The translations under genes were made by a program, and so were the position numbers. Under the pieces are notes generated by a model that worked only from the letters and a program-made list of their open reading frames with translations, was not told the origin of the DNA and did not search any database. This document shows, one piece after another, positions 16,394-25,969 of a stretch of DNA of 45,991 bases (position 1 is its first letter; every line of letters begins with the position of its first letter). Location of the stretch: contig DOEC01000023.1 in assembly GCA_003524085.1 (NCBI GenBank), positions 1 through 45,991 on the forward strand. Direction: 5' to 3'. Source of the DNA: Bacillota bacterium. GTDB taxonomy: Bacteria > Bacillota_I > Bacilli_A > RF39 > UBA660.

Positions 16394-19300
16394 TGTAATC
16401 ACCTTCTTTTAATTCTCTAGTAAGAAAATCTGTAAATCCATAATTTATACTTTGTAAAAATTTCACTTTTGATGTTATCAACTTATCTATTGTATTATTT
16501 TTCTTTCCATATATTTTTTTAATGTAAGATTGTGTAACTAATAAATCTTCTAGAGTTAAAAGCCTATAATCTTCTCCACTCATAGTTCCATCAGGTTTTA
16601 TCTCATACCATAAATCGTTATTATCTTTTATCCAGTTATCTCCTATATTTATGATTGTGGTAAGATATTTTTCTGCAACGGTTTTATATATTTCTTTATC
16701 TTTATCAAGATATTCTTGGAATAATCTATCTATTATTGCTAACTGATGATTTAGTGATGAATGAGTTTTTAAATCATATTCATGGTTTGTATAATAGTCA
16801 AGTGCTAGTACTCCATAATTATCATATATATTGAATTCATATTTTTTGTATGTATACACCATATAATTAGTATATACATGTTCCCATTTTTTTAGTGTTG
16901 AACTATTAAAGTTTTTATTAATTAATTTGAAATATATAGCTAAAGTATCATTATGTCTAGTATCAAAATAGTGAGAGTAAGTATAATAATCTTTTTTCAA
17001 CCAAGTTGAGGTATATTCTGTAAGCCATACTCCATTTTTGTATCTAGGCATATATTTATCTAAAGTGTGTAATGAGTTATAAATAATAGTTTTGAAAAAT
17101 TGATTATTGTTATTCTCGTATTCAGTAAATATTTTTTTCTCACTATATCCACCAACATTTCTTCCATAACCCTCTTTGGTAAATGGCTCAATTGAGTAAG
17201 GTAATTTTGAATATCTTCCATCATATGACACCCAAACTCCTGTTTCTCCTTCATTTATTAACTGTGAATATTTTTCTATTTCTTGTTCATTATCAAACAA
17301 ATTATTTTCTGATACCACTATTAATTGGTCAAAAAACTCATTTGAACCTAAAGTAATAGTGTTTTTATTTTTATTGTTATCGTAATTTACTTCTTTACTA
17401 AACTCTTTTAATATTGAGTAGTCGTTGTCTTTGTATTCTTCACATAAAATTGAATATACATATGTTTTATAAATCAACATTGAATCATCTTCATCATAAG
17501 AATATAAACTTGGTAATGTTAATTTATCTTGTCCAACTGTATAAGAATATGGTTTTGTTATTTCATATTCTTTAAAATTTTTATTGTTTTCATATAATTT
17601 ATTAACAGCAAAGTTTATATTAATTTTGTCAAATGTTAAGTTCTTTCCTGTAAAATATTTATATGTAATATTATTTTCAAAAGTTCTTTCCACTATTAAA
17701 TATTTGAAAATTTCTTTATTTCCTAATTTTATGGAATATATATTTAGAACGTCTTTTGCAAATTCACTATTTACTACTTCGTGCTTTACTAATATGTTTT
17801 CTATTTTTTCATCAGAAGTAACTTTATAATCGTCATCAAATGTTAAATTAAGTTCTATGTTATTGTTAATTATTTTATAATTTATCAAAGAAATTGCAGA
17901 AACTAACAATAATATTAATGTATACGTTATTATCACTTTAACACTAATATTTTTTGTATTACTATCAGGTATTGAATATATCATATTATAAACTTTAGAT
18001 ATTATAATAGATAAAATTAAAGCTACTGAAGGTGCTCCTAAAACATGGCCAGATAGACAAGATATTAGTATCATCAAAACTATAGAAATGTATAATTCTA
18101 GTAAATTATAATTTGAGAACACTTTATTTGGCTTATTTATAAAGTATTTTAGTATAAAATATATTACGCAAATAAGCAAACTAAAATAAATTATAAAGCC
18201 TATTATTCCATAGTTAAAAAGTATATCTAAAAAATCAATTTCGATGTTTTTATCGCTAAGCTCATTATCAATTCTTTGATTTTTACCTAGTCCGAAAAGA
18301 TAATCATATAATTTGTAATTGTCAAGATTTTGTATTTTTCTAACTAAGTATATGTCTCTGCTACTTAATATCATATTTAAAAATGGTGTTGATTTGTAAT
18401 CATAATCTCTATTGTAATAAAATGTATCTTTTAATAAACTATAATAATTATCTTCAATAGAAGTATCACTTTTAATAATATCAGGTTCATTTACAATTTC
18501 ATTTGGAGTAGATGTACTATTACCAGGTGTAGAATTACCGTTGTTACTAGGGATAGAGTTATCATTTTTCGTTGTATTATTTTTAATTTTATCGTTACCT
18601 TTAACTACATCATTATAAAAATCATTTTGAACACCAAGATTTGTTAAAAAATTACTAAATAGACCTGTTCCTAAAGTTGTAAGAATTAAAACTATTAATA
18701 TTATTATATTTCCTATTTCATTTTTTCTTGTACTATTATGTTTAAAACATTTAATAATGCTTATAATTAGCATAACTGTTATTGTTAATATAGCTGCAAT
18801 AACAGGTGTTTTGGTCCCAATATTGCAAATAGTTACCACATAAACTAAAGCAAGTATGGAATATAACAATTTGACAGTGTTGTTGTTTTTTTCTTTTATT
18901 GGTTTTATTAAAATGAATGGGCAAAGCATGCTAACAATTGAACTTATTTCATTTGGAGAGTAAAACCATCCTAAATTTCCTGCTTTACTATTGGAATATG
19001 ATGAAATACCAGTGCCTGTAAACATCGGTATAATAAGTAAAATCATATATATTATTCCTGTAAAATATAGGATAGAATTGTCATCTTCATTTTTATTTAC
19101 AATTAGCATACATGATAACATTAAAGGGAAAAACATACTTTTTATAATTGCGATTAATTCCGACTTAAATAGATTTGGATATATTAAAACTCTATTTAAC
19201 ATGAAAATAAAAATAAAACATAAAACTATAAGCATATAGTGAAATATTTTTTTATTTGTGTTTTTATTTAATATTAAAACATAAATCATGAAACATAAAA

Positions 19301-19433
19301 GAATCACTCCTCTTATTGCAGTTCCAATAAATGAAAATGAAGAGTATTTGTAAATTAATAATGAAATTAGAAGATCTAAAATTGGCGATGTAATAACTAA
19401 TGCCTTAATTATTTTTTTAAAATCTATTTTCAT
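16386..19433 (-). CDS. O-antigen ligase/polymerase-like membrane protein fused to a large soluble C-terminal domain
   Basis: Residues 1-520 form a Wzy/WaaL-type membrane unit with about ten segments: GWFYSPNEISS near 155, a long Asn/Ser/Thr-rich outer loop at about 265-345, FGLGKNQ near 380 and EIDFLDILFNYGIIGFIIY near 398-416, the usual ligase signatures. After the last segment (about 498-522) comes roughly 490 residues of soluble, outward-facing sequence. Its second half is helix-rich with aromatic repeats (NGVWLTEY at 800, RHNDTLAIYFKL, SLNHQLAIIDRLF at 893, DNDLWYEI-like), recalling alpha/alpha toroid folds of uronate-acting enzymes. That resemblance is by eye and weak. Normal ligases have 400-500 residues, so this is a fusion twice that size. 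Start ATG overlaps the flippase stop by 4 bases (ATGA), with AGGAGG upstream. Confidence 0.85.
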   Translation of the reverse strand: MKIDFKKIIKALVITSPILDLLISLLIYKYSSFSFIGTAIRGVILLCFMIYVLILNKNTNKKIFHYMLIVLCFIFIFMLNRVLIYPNLFKSELIAIIKSMFFPLMLSCMLIVNKNEDDNSILYFTGIIYMILLIIPMFTGTGISSYSNSKAGNLGWFYSPNEISSIVSMLCPFILIKPIKEKNNNTVKLLYSILALVYVVTICNIGTKTPVIAAILTITVMLIISIIKCFKHNSTRKNEIGNIIILIVLILTTLGTGLFSNFLTNLGVQNDFYNDVVKGNDKIKNNTTKNDNSIPSNNGNSTPGNSTSTPNEIVNEPDIIKSDTSIEDNYYSLLKDTFYYNRDYDYKSTPFLNMILSSRDIYLVRKIQNLDNYKLYDYLFGLGKNQRIDNELSDKNIEIDFLDILFNYGIIGFIIYFSLLICVIYFILKYFINKPNKVFSNYNLLELYISIVLMILISCLSGHVLGAPSVALILSIIISKVYNMIYSIPDSNTKNISVKVIITYTLILLLVSAISLINYKIINNNIELNLTFDDDYKVTSDEKIENILVKHEVVNSEFAKDVLNIYSIKLGNKEIFKYLIVERTFENNITYKYFTGKNLTFDKININFAVNKLYENNKNFKEYEITKPYSYTVGQDKLTLPSLYSYDEDDSMLIYKTYVYSILCEEYKDNDYSILKEFSKEVNYDNNKNKNTITLGSNEFFDQLIVVSENNLFDNEQEIEKYSQLINEGETGVWVSYDGRYSKLPYSIEPFTKEGYGRNVGGYSEKKIFTEYENNNNQFFKTIIYNSLHTLDKYMPRYKNGVWLTEYTSTWLKKDYYTYSHYFDTRHNDTLAIYFKLINKNFNSSTLKKWEHVYTNYMVYTYKKYEFNIYDNYGVLALDYYTNHEYDLKTHSSLNHQLAIIDRLFQEYLDKDKEIYKTVAEKYLTTIINIGDNWIKDNNDLWYEIKPDGTMSGEDYRLLTLEDLLVTQSYIKKIYGKKNNTIDKLITSKVKFLQSINYGFTDFLTRELKEGDYIE

Positions 19434-20938
19434 TTTTTATTCCTCCTTTTACTATTTATCATAAATTTTATTCTTTCAAAAAATGCTGTTTCTTTAACTA
19501 AATAATAGTATATTGTAGTTACTATGAAACTTAGTAAAAAAACTATAACACCTTTTACAAACCACATAATAAATGAATTTGCTTTAATCATATTTTGAAT
19601 AAAATATACTATAGTAACATTTATTAATATTCCTATAAGGTATTTTATCCATAAAATGTAATAGTTCAAAACTTTATCATTGATTATCTTCTTAAATATG
19701 ATTTGTGGAAAATGAATAAATGTACCTGTAATTAACGCAAATAACGTTGCTATTAGAACACCTGACATTCCCATTTTTTTTACCAAAAGTAATGAAAGTA
19801 CCACACATACAATACTTTGGTATACAGAACAATTCTTAATTTTTTTAAATTCGCCTGAAGCTTTAATAAAGGTATCAAGTGGGATTTTTACGATTTGGAT
19901 ATATAACAAACATACAAATAAAAAGCATATTATATTATTAGAAGTGTAATCTTTACCATACCAAAGATTTATGAAAGGTGTGATCATAAAAAATAATGGA
20001 ACTGATATTATACTACCTAAATAAAAAAGTAGTGAATTCAACTCATAAAAAATTTTTTTAGATTTTTCTTTTTCAGCAACTAGTAGGTTTCCTACACTTG
20101 GTACTAATGCACTATTAAATCTCATAATCAATAATTTAATCATTGTAAGAATTTGATTGTAAGCATTGTAAATAACTATTGCAGTTAAGCCTAGATATTT
20201 TGATATAATAATTACGCTTGAATTTTCTATAATCAAGTTGTTTACTTTATTAATTATTAAGCTGTTTGCATCTTTTTTAAAACTCATATTTATGTTCTCT
20301 GACTTTTTTAAAAATTTATGTTCTTTTCTAGAAATAACAACTAAAATAATATTTTTCAAAACACTTAGCAAAACAAATGATATTAAAATTGTTAATAGCT
20401 TACCACCCAATTTGGCAATTATAATTGCACTTACGCTTTCTAATATTGATAGTATTTGATCAAAATTACTTGTTTTATATAATTTTTGTTCAGCTTCATA
20501 TAGTATTTGATGTGAATAAGTGAAGTAAGATACAGCACTTGATATGATATAAAGAATAAAGCAAACTCTAATATACATTACATTTATGGTAGTTTCTTTA
20601 ATGAAAAACATTATTTCAATAGATAATAGCAAGCCTAAAATTATGACAAATAGTCCAATTCTGTTAAAATATTTTTTAGCACCACTTAATATACTATTAA
20701 TTTCTTCATAATTATTTTCATTAACAGGTTTGTATAACTGATAAGTTACTGCAGCACATAATCCACCATCTACCAAAGATATATATAAATAAATTTGGTA
20801 AAATAGTTGATATATTCCAACATATTCATCACCTAAACATTGTAGCAAAATTTTTGTTTTTACAAGGCCCAATATAGCTATTATCGCTGTAAAAAATGCG
20901 CCGTATATAAATGATTTTAATGTATTCTTGGTTCTCAT
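19430..20938 (-). CDS. Polysaccharide flippase, Wzx/MOP family
   Basis: Moves lipid-linked repeat units across the membrane. The 502-residue protein is hydrophobic along its length with about 12-14 predicted segments. Its start MRTKNTLKSFIYGAFFTA and KTKILLQCLGDEYVGIYQLFYQIYLYISLVDGG match the Wzx family pattern in which a GxxxxGxYxL-like motif follows the first helix. AGGAGGAATATAA precedes the ATG, and a promoter lies at 20973-21001. The stop overlaps the start of the ligase gene, so flippase, ligase and TagA/WecG form one translationally coupled set, as in Wzx/Wzy pathways. Confidence 0.9.
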   Translation of the reverse strand: MRTKNTLKSFIYGAFFTAIIAILGLVKTKILLQCLGDEYVGIYQLFYQIYLYISLVDGGLCAAVTYQLYKPVNENNYEEINSILSGAKKYFNRIGLFVIILGLLLSIEIMFFIKETTINVMYIRVCFILYIISSAVSYFTYSHQILYEAEQKLYKTSNFDQILSILESVSAIIIAKLGGKLLTILISFVLLSVLKNIILVVISRKEHKFLKKSENINMSFKKDANSLIINKVNNLIIENSSVIIISKYLGLTAIVIYNAYNQILTMIKLLIMRFNSALVPSVGNLLVAEKEKSKKIFYELNSLLFYLGSIISVPLFFMITPFINLWYGKDYTSNNIICFLFVCLLYIQIVKIPLDTFIKASGEFKKIKNCSVYQSIVCVVLSLLLVKKMGMSGVLIATLFALITGTFIHFPQIIFKKIINDKVLNYYILWIKYLIGILINVTIVYFIQNMIKANSFIMWFVKGVIVFLLSFIVTTIYYYLVKETAFFERIKFMINSKRRNKK

Positions 20939-20972
20939 TTATATTCCTCCTATGCCTTTCATTGCTTGATAT

Positions 20973-21001
20973 ATTATACCATAATTAATATTTTTAGTAA
21001 A
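20973..21001 (-). promoter_or_regulatory. Promoter of the flippase-ligase-TagA set
   Basis: The minus strand has TTTACT (21001-20996), 17 bases and TATAAT (20978-20973), in the 71-base gap before the flippase gene. Confidence 0.6.
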
Positions 21002-21009
21002 TATTATCT

Positions 21010-22005
21010 CTATAAGTTAATTTTTTTCACGATGTTTTTTGAAAAGAAAATTAATTTAATTAATAAATATCTTTTTTTCTCTAATAAATCGTAAATTATT
21101 TTTCTGTTTTTACTTAATGACACGATATATTTATTATTTCTATATGTTTCAAAGTTATTATTCATATAATTTATAATCTTACTCATCACTTCTTTTTTCA
21201 ATTTCTTTGAAGCTTGCGCATTAATTACTCTTACGCAAGTTGAAATATAAATGTGATCAATTGCGTTAAATTCTAATAAATCATAATATTTTTGATAAAC
21301 ATTCTTTTCCTTTAAATAATTTATTGCATCATCAAAAGCGTCAAATATTTCAGTATTTTTAGCAATATTGTTGTTATTCATTGTTGAACCTTTTCTTAAT
21401 AAGTAGTTGTATAATGGTTTGTTTACATAAGCTATTTTATTAGTACAAGTCATTACTTTAAAGGTAAAAGCAAAATCTTCGTACCATACTTTTTCTTTAA
21501 ATTTTATTTTGTTTTCTATAAGTATTTTTCTTTTATATATTTTATTCCAAACTGCTATTTTTCCTAAAAAAGCATTTTCTAATGTTGAGTGTTCATTTTT
21601 ATAATTACATTCTGGGTATTTTTTTTCATTTTTTTCATTAACAACAAAATTATCACATATAACGACATCAAAATCATTTGTTATTGCTTTATTATATAAT
21701 TTTTCATACATGTCTAATTCGATATAATCATCGCTATCTACGTAACCGATATATTGTCCACTTGATTTTTCTAATCCAACATTTCTTGCTGAACCTTGAC
21801 CACCATTTTCTTTAATTATGGATATAATTTTTTCTGGATAGTTTTGTTTAAAGTTATCAATTATACTTTGACTATTATCTGGACTGCCATCATTTACAAC
21901 AATGATTTCTATATCTTGTAAAGTTTGGTTGACTAAAGATTCAAGACACTTATTTAAATACTTTTCCACTTTATATACTGGAACTATAACACTTACTTTT
22001 TTCAT
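21010..22005 (-). CDS. Glycosyltransferase family 2
   Basis: A GT-A fold sugar transferase, 331 residues. VSVIVPVYKVEKYLNKCLES at residues 4-23, DIEIIVVNDGSPDNS, GQGSARNVGLEKSSG and YVDSDDYIELDMYE (the metal-binding DxD) are textbook GT2 features. After the catalytic domain (about 1-220), a helical, Lys-rich tail ends in VKKINL. It follows the sulfotransferase gene by 14 bases, in one unit, so it probably places a sugar of the same glycan. Donor and acceptor unknown. Confidence 0.93.
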   Translation of the reverse strand: MKKVSVIVPVYKVEKYLNKCLESLVNQTLQDIEIIVVNDGSPDNSQSIIDNFKQNYPEKIISIIKENGGQGSARNVGLEKSSGQYIGYVDSDDYIELDMYEKLYNKAITNDFDVVICDNFVVNEKNEKKYPECNYKNEHSTLENAFLGKIAVWNKIYKRKILIENKIKFKEKVWYEDFAFTFKVMTCTNKIAYVNKPLYNYLLRKGSTMNNNNIAKNTEIFDAFDDAINYLKEKNVYQKYYDLLEFNAIDHIYISTCVRVINAQASKKLKKEVMSKIINYMNNNFETYRNNKYIVSLSKNRKIIYDLLEKKRYLLIKLIFFSKNIVKKINL

Positions 22006-22019
22006 TAATACACCTACCC

Positions 22020-23075
22020 TTAAAATTCAATCGTATCTGCAGTTAAATTGTTTAAATTATATGGAAATTCATATAAATATTCTTTTAATTCTTTTTCTAT
22101 TATTTTTATTTCATTTTCATAATCTGTCTTTCCATTAAAAAGTTGAGTATTTTTAATGGATAAGTCAGGATTAAATCTTTTCTTTTTGTTTATATGTTTG
22201 TCACTATCAAATCCTACAAAATTTTCAATTGTTTTTACTGTTTCTTCATATTTATAAATTAAATCTTCAAAACGCACTCTTAAAACCATTTTTGAATTAG
22301 TTAGATGTTCACTTTTTCTCATTTTTTTGTAATACTTACAAAAAGTTTCTACGTCGGTTGGATATGGAATTGAAATTTTCTTTCCTTTCCAAACATATTT
22401 ATTTAATATAAATACATCTCTAGGGTCTCTTTCAACAATTATTGCTCGTAAATCATCGCCAAAATAATTATCTACTCTATACATATTAAATGGTAATAGT
22501 AACTGGTCCATAATTACGTTATCTTCATTATGAGATATATCGTTAATAATATTATATATATATTTATTAGCTTCTTTATAAAAATCTTTTTTTTCTATAA
22601 AAGATAGTTTCATGCCATCATTATATTTTAAAATTTTATCGTTAAACAATTTATTTCTAAATATTATTTTTATCGGTTTTCTAAACACTAATTTACAAAT
22701 CATTTTAAAATTAGGTTCTTGGTGCATATACCAATACCCATCAAAATGAAACTCAGTAATACTATCAACAAATTCTTGTGTATATTTCATAAATTGTGGT
22801 CCAATTATTTTTTTGTAATTGCCAACCCACCAATATTTTTTATCATATAATTTTCTCATTTGTTCATAAAAAGTTCTTATTGAATAATCACTTTTTATAG
22901 CGTTATTTCCATACATTAATTCATCTTCTAAATCAAATAAACCGTTTGGGCAATGTAAAAAAACATATTCATAACTTTTAAACTCATTTGAACAATTTTC
23001 ATATTCAGACATTAAATCTGTAACAGCTGATGAGCCTGAGCCCATATAACCTGTTGGAACTATTAATTTTTTCAT
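22020..23075 (-). CDS. Sulfotransferase-family protein (PAPS-dependent, probable glycan sulfation)
   Basis: The N-terminal P-loop TGYMGSGSSAVTDL (8-21) matches the 5'-phosphosulfate loop of sulfotransferases. RAIIVERDPRDVF (210-222) matches the 3'-phosphate-binding strand and helix, and RFEDLIYKYEETVKTIENF is the usual following motif. At 351 residues it fits carbohydrate sulfotransferases. It starts the unit that continues into GT2 and the Wzx/ligase set, so a sulfated surface glycan is inferred. An unusual 21-base palindrome lies between its AAAGGA ribosome binding site and the ATG (see 23085-23105). No PAPS-making genes are in the window. A kinase of similar P-loop type is a less likely alternative. 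Confidence 0.8.
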   Translation of the reverse strand: MKKLIVPTGYMGSGSSAVTDLMSEYENCSNEFKSYEYVFLHCPNGLFDLEDELMYGNNAIKSDYSIRTFYEQMRKLYDKKYWWVGNYKKIIGPQFMKYTQEFVDSITEFHFDGYWYMHQEPNFKMICKLVFRKPIKIIFRNKLFNDKILKYNDGMKLSFIEKKDFYKEANKYIYNIINDISHNEDNVIMDQLLLPFNMYRVDNYFGDDLRAIIVERDPRDVFILNKYVWKGKKISIPYPTDVETFCKYYKKMRKSEHLTNSKMVLRVRFEDLIYKYEETVKTIENFVGFDSDKHINKKKRFNPDLSIKNTQLFNGKTDYENEIKIIEKELKEYLYEFPYNLNNLTADTIEF

Positions 23076-23084
23076 AATTCTTTT

Positions 23085-23105
23085 ATAATCAATTCAATTG
23101 ATTAT
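23085..23105. repeat. Perfect 10-1-10 palindrome in the sulfotransferase leader
   Basis: ATAATCAATT, one C, then AATTGATTAT. On the minus strand it lies between AAAGGA and the ATG, which are otherwise too far apart (about 34 bases). Folding into a hairpin would bring them to a working distance of about 10-12 bases; alternatively it is a repressor operator. Confidence 0.7.
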
Positions 23106-23182
23106 TCCTTTCTTTTTTTATTTTCATATATTGAATTTTCTATCAAACATATAAGAGTACAGAACTTATCAATATCATTTTT

Positions 23183-23211
23183 ATTATAACATTTATCAAC
23201 AACTTATTCAA
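23183..23211 (-). promoter_or_regulatory. Promoter of the sulfotransferase-GT2 unit
   Basis: The minus strand has TTGAAT (23211-23206), 17 bases and TATAAT (23188-23183), giving a leader of about 100 bases. The rest of the 315-base gap (23076-23390) holds the palindrome and the terminator at 23318-23360; I see no gene there. Confidence 0.65.
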
Positions 23212-23312
23212 TCATTCTTTATTTGATTTAGTCAGAGTGTAAACTATTTTAAATTATATATTCACTACTAAACATTAAATTCTTTATGTTAAGTCCTTTG
23301 ATATTACTTGAT

Positions 23313-23360
23313 AAAAAAATAAGTTACAAATAGCATATTAAAATTTATTTATAACTTATT
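23313..23360 (-). terminator. Terminator of the UbiA-HAD-GTC unit
   Basis: On the minus strand AATAAGTTATAAAT (23360-23347) pairs, with one mismatch, with ATTTGTAACTTATT (23331-23318), and a run of seven Ts follows (23319-23313). Confidence 0.75.
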
Positions 23361-23390
23361 TAGAATATTTGTAATTAATTATAATGTTGA

Positions 23391-24989
23391 TTAAAAAGTC
23401 GTTAAGAAATTATATATGTTGATTAAGAATATTGTATTTATTATTAAAATTACGAAAGATAACATGATATAAAATTTCTTTTTGTCAATTTTAATTTTAT
23501 CTAATATAAAATCCATTCCAAAAACAAACAGAGTAATGAATGCCCATGAAAAATATAAATTAAAGAGCGGGCTTTCATGTGTGCTCCAGTTTAAAATAAT
23601 GAATAGAACGAAGGCAAATGTTTCCCATAACAGAGATATCTTAGCTATTATTTTTTTTCTTTGTGCAAAGAAACCAATAAGTGATATAACGATTATCACA
23701 ATTCCTATGACAGAAAAATGCGTAGTTAAATCTTTCCACAAATATTTTCCGTTTACAATTTCCGAATTTAGTCCTATTAAAGTGCTCTGAGTCATATTTA
23801 ATGATGAGTATATTTTTTCTTCAATATTTAAAGATGTGTTGGAAAATCTATCTTTAAGATTTATTGCTTCATCAAATCCATACTTAAAAATATGAATACG
23901 TCCTAAAAAAATTGTTAATAAAAAGCAAGATATTCCTATTTTAATAATCATTTTAATTTTAGATTTAAATTTTTCTTTAGTAAACAGCTCACTAATTCCT
24001 ATTATTCCACTTGTTGGCATGGAACCTACAGAAGATAAAAACGTTACTTCTCTGTGTTTGTTTAAACAAACTGAATAAACATAATACACTATTAAAAATA
24101 CACATAATTGGTATTTTTCAAAAAACAAAGTGTATAAAAGTGTTGGAAAAGACACCATATATAACATAAATACATTATTGTTTTTTGTTATTTTTTTCAA
24201 ATATATTCCTATCATTAAAAGTAATTCAAAATTTATAAATTGAAATATTACAGTTTTTATAATTGTAGTTATTTGTGAAACGCCAAAAATAACATTTATA
24301 GTTGTTTCTACAATGGCCCATATTGGAAAATAAAATATACTTAATAACGGATGTCTTATATCATAATAATTTAATTGTGAATAAATACCAGAATGTACCC
24401 AACCTGAATCCATTGAATATATTTTATCATATTGTAAGAAAAAGTTTTGATTGAATCCGTAAACTATAGTAATTGCTAAAAGGCCAATTACTGAAAGAAT
24501 TATAATTATTCTTTTTTCCTCTTTTGTAGATTCTTTAATTAAATTTTGAAGATAATTTAAAATAGCACTAAATATTATTGTTGTCAAAATATAACATGCA
24601 AGTGTAGCAATTAAATATATTTTATGAGAAAATATATTTATCATATCTTTTGGAATCATCCAATAAATAATATAAGCTTTCGTAAATTCTGCTTTTCTGA
24701 TAATACATGCAGAGAAAAATAGTGAAAGAAGTCCCGATATTTTATTCGTTTTAATTGTAGTCCAAAACTTTTCTAATATTTTTTCTCCAATAATATACAC
24801 TACTATGAATATAATTATCAAAGTTGAGTATACTTCAAATTTTACATCTGTTGCGTTATTCATCGGAATTAACTGAACAGAAAAAAAAGCAAATGATATA
24901 GCAATTATTAGCGTTAATAAATTATAAAAAACAACTTTTTTTAAATTTTTATTAATTCTATTTTTAAATAAATCTCTTATTTTTTTCAT
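23391..24989 (-). CDS. Multi-pass membrane protein, probable GT-C type glycosyltransferase
   Basis: The 532-residue protein has about 11-13 hydrophobic segments and no cytoplasmic catalytic domain. A conserved-looking outer-loop stretch, YSMDSGWVHSGIYSQLNYYDIRHPLLSIFY near residues 195-222 (described as DSGW then DIRHPLL), has the acidic residues and HP pair typical of polyprenyl-phosphate-sugar-using GT-C enzymes. The ATG overlaps the end of the HAD-GtrA fusion (ATGA), with AGGAGGAAACA upstream. Since the two genes before it look like a polyprenyl-phosphoribose pathway, it is the natural candidate to transfer that pentose outside the membrane. Family assignment is from layout and motif, not search. 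Confidence 0.7.
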   Translation of the reverse strand: MKKIRDLFKNRINKNLKKVVFYNLLTLIIAISFAFFSVQLIPMNNATDVKFEVYSTLIIIFIVVYIIGEKILEKFWTTIKTNKISGLLSLFFSACIIRKAEFTKAYIIYWMIPKDMINIFSHKIYLIATLACYILTTIIFSAILNYLQNLIKESTKEEKRIIIILSVIGLLAITIVYGFNQNFFLQYDKIYSMDSGWVHSGIYSQLNYYDIRHPLLSIFYFPIWAIVETTINVIFGVSQITTIIKTVIFQFINFELLLMIGIYLKKITKNNNVFMLYMVSFPTLLYTLFFEKYQLCVFLIVYYVYSVCLNKHREVTFLSSVGSMPTSGIIGISELFTKEKFKSKIKMIIKIGISCFLLTIFLGRIHIFKYGFDEAINLKDRFSNTSLNIEEKIYSSLNMTQSTLIGLNSEIVNGKYLWKDLTTHFSVIGIVIIVISLIGFFAQRKKIIAKISLLWETFAFVLFIILNWSTHESPLFNLYFSWAFITLFVFGMDFILDKIKIDKKKFYIMLSFVILIINTIFLINIYNFLTTF

Positions 24990-25966
24990 TGTTTCCTCCT
25001 AAAAACTAAAAATTTACTTATTACGTAGTTTAAAATAACTACTATAATTTGTACTATTATCTTCATTATTTTATCATTTAGATTAAAAACAGATACGGTA
25101 ATATACATTCCTAGCATGTCTATTAGTAGTGTAAATAATCTTGAAATAAAAAACGAAATCATTTCTGTTTTAATATTTTTATTTATGCTGTTAAACACAT
25201 ATTTTCTATTACATAGATATGAAAAAATAACTGCTAGTGACCAAGAAACTATGTTGGCTAATTGTAATTGTATTTCGTTAGTTGGATTTAAAATAGCAAA
25301 TGTCAACAGATAATATGTTAACAGAGTTATTATCATGGTTAATAACCCAATAAAAGAATATCTGATAATTTCTTTTAAGTCTAAATTTTTTTTATTTTGA
25401 TAATTCCAATTTTCAATTTTGTCTTTTTGTATAAAGTATGCATTTTCAGCCTTACTTGCTAATGGTTCATCACTATAAGAATCTGAATAAAAATCACATA
25501 TTTTATATTCTTTAATTTCTTTATTAAGTCTATTAATTTTTTCTTTTCCCTTGCAATTTAAGCTTTTAAACTTGCCTGTATTTTTATCTATGTCGGTTGC
25601 TATGAGATATTTTATAGATAATTCTTTACAAATAGGTTCTAGTAAAAATTTTGGTGAAGCAGATATAATAACTACTTCATTCTTGCATTTTTTTAATAAA
25701 TTTGTTCTAATGTATTTCTTATTATTTTTCCAAAAATCTTCAATATATTTATCAATATCATTAATGCAATTTAGAAATTCAAAAAAACATTCTTTTAATT
25801 TTTCTACTGATATTAAATCCAAACTATTAAGTATAAAGTAAATAATTATTTTTGGAATAATTAAAATTATTTTTTTATTTTTCTTTAAACAATATTTAAA
25901 AATTTCTTTAGATGAATCTTTTTCATATAATGTTCCATCAAAGTCTAACACATCTATTTTTTTCAT
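24986..25966 (-). CDS. HAD phosphatase fused to GtrA-like flippase domain
   Basis: Residues 1-185 are a HAD-IB phosphatase: DFDGTLYEKDSS (8-19, nucleophile Asp), VVIISASPKFLLEPICKEL (motif II Ser) and KICDFYSDSYSDEPLASKAE (motif IV Asp pair). Residues 200-326 are a GtrA domain with four membrane segments (IRYSFIGLLTMIITLL, LANIVSWSLAVIFSYLCNRKYVF, then two more, ending ISKFLVFRRKQ). The fusion joins dephosphorylation of a lipid-linked sugar phosphate with its flipping. It lies between the UbiA prenyltransferase (3 bases upstream) and the GT-C-like protein (4-base overlap). In this setting the phosphatase most likely removes the 5-phosphate from polyprenyl-phosphoribose-5-phosphate. Confidence 0.85.
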   Translation of the reverse strand: MKKIDVLDFDGTLYEKDSSKEIFKYCLKKNKKIILIIPKIIIYFILNSLDLISVEKLKECFFEFLNCINDIDKYIEDFWKNNKKYIRTNLLKKCKNEVVIISASPKFLLEPICKELSIKYLIATDIDKNTGKFKSLNCKGKEKINRLNKEIKEYKICDFYSDSYSDEPLASKAENAYFIQKDKIENWNYQNKKNLDLKEIIRYSFIGLLTMIITLLTYYLLTFAILNPTNEIQLQLANIVSWSLAVIFSYLCNRKYVFNSINKNIKTEMISFFISRLFTLLIDMLGMYITVSVFNLNDKIMKIIVQIIVVILNYVISKFLVFRRKQ

Positions 25967-25969
25967 TTT

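Noticed and set aside
17060..17254. Minus-strand frame of 64 codons within the ligase gene
   Set aside because: It overlaps the coding frame of the ligase fusion in another register and has no supporting start signal.
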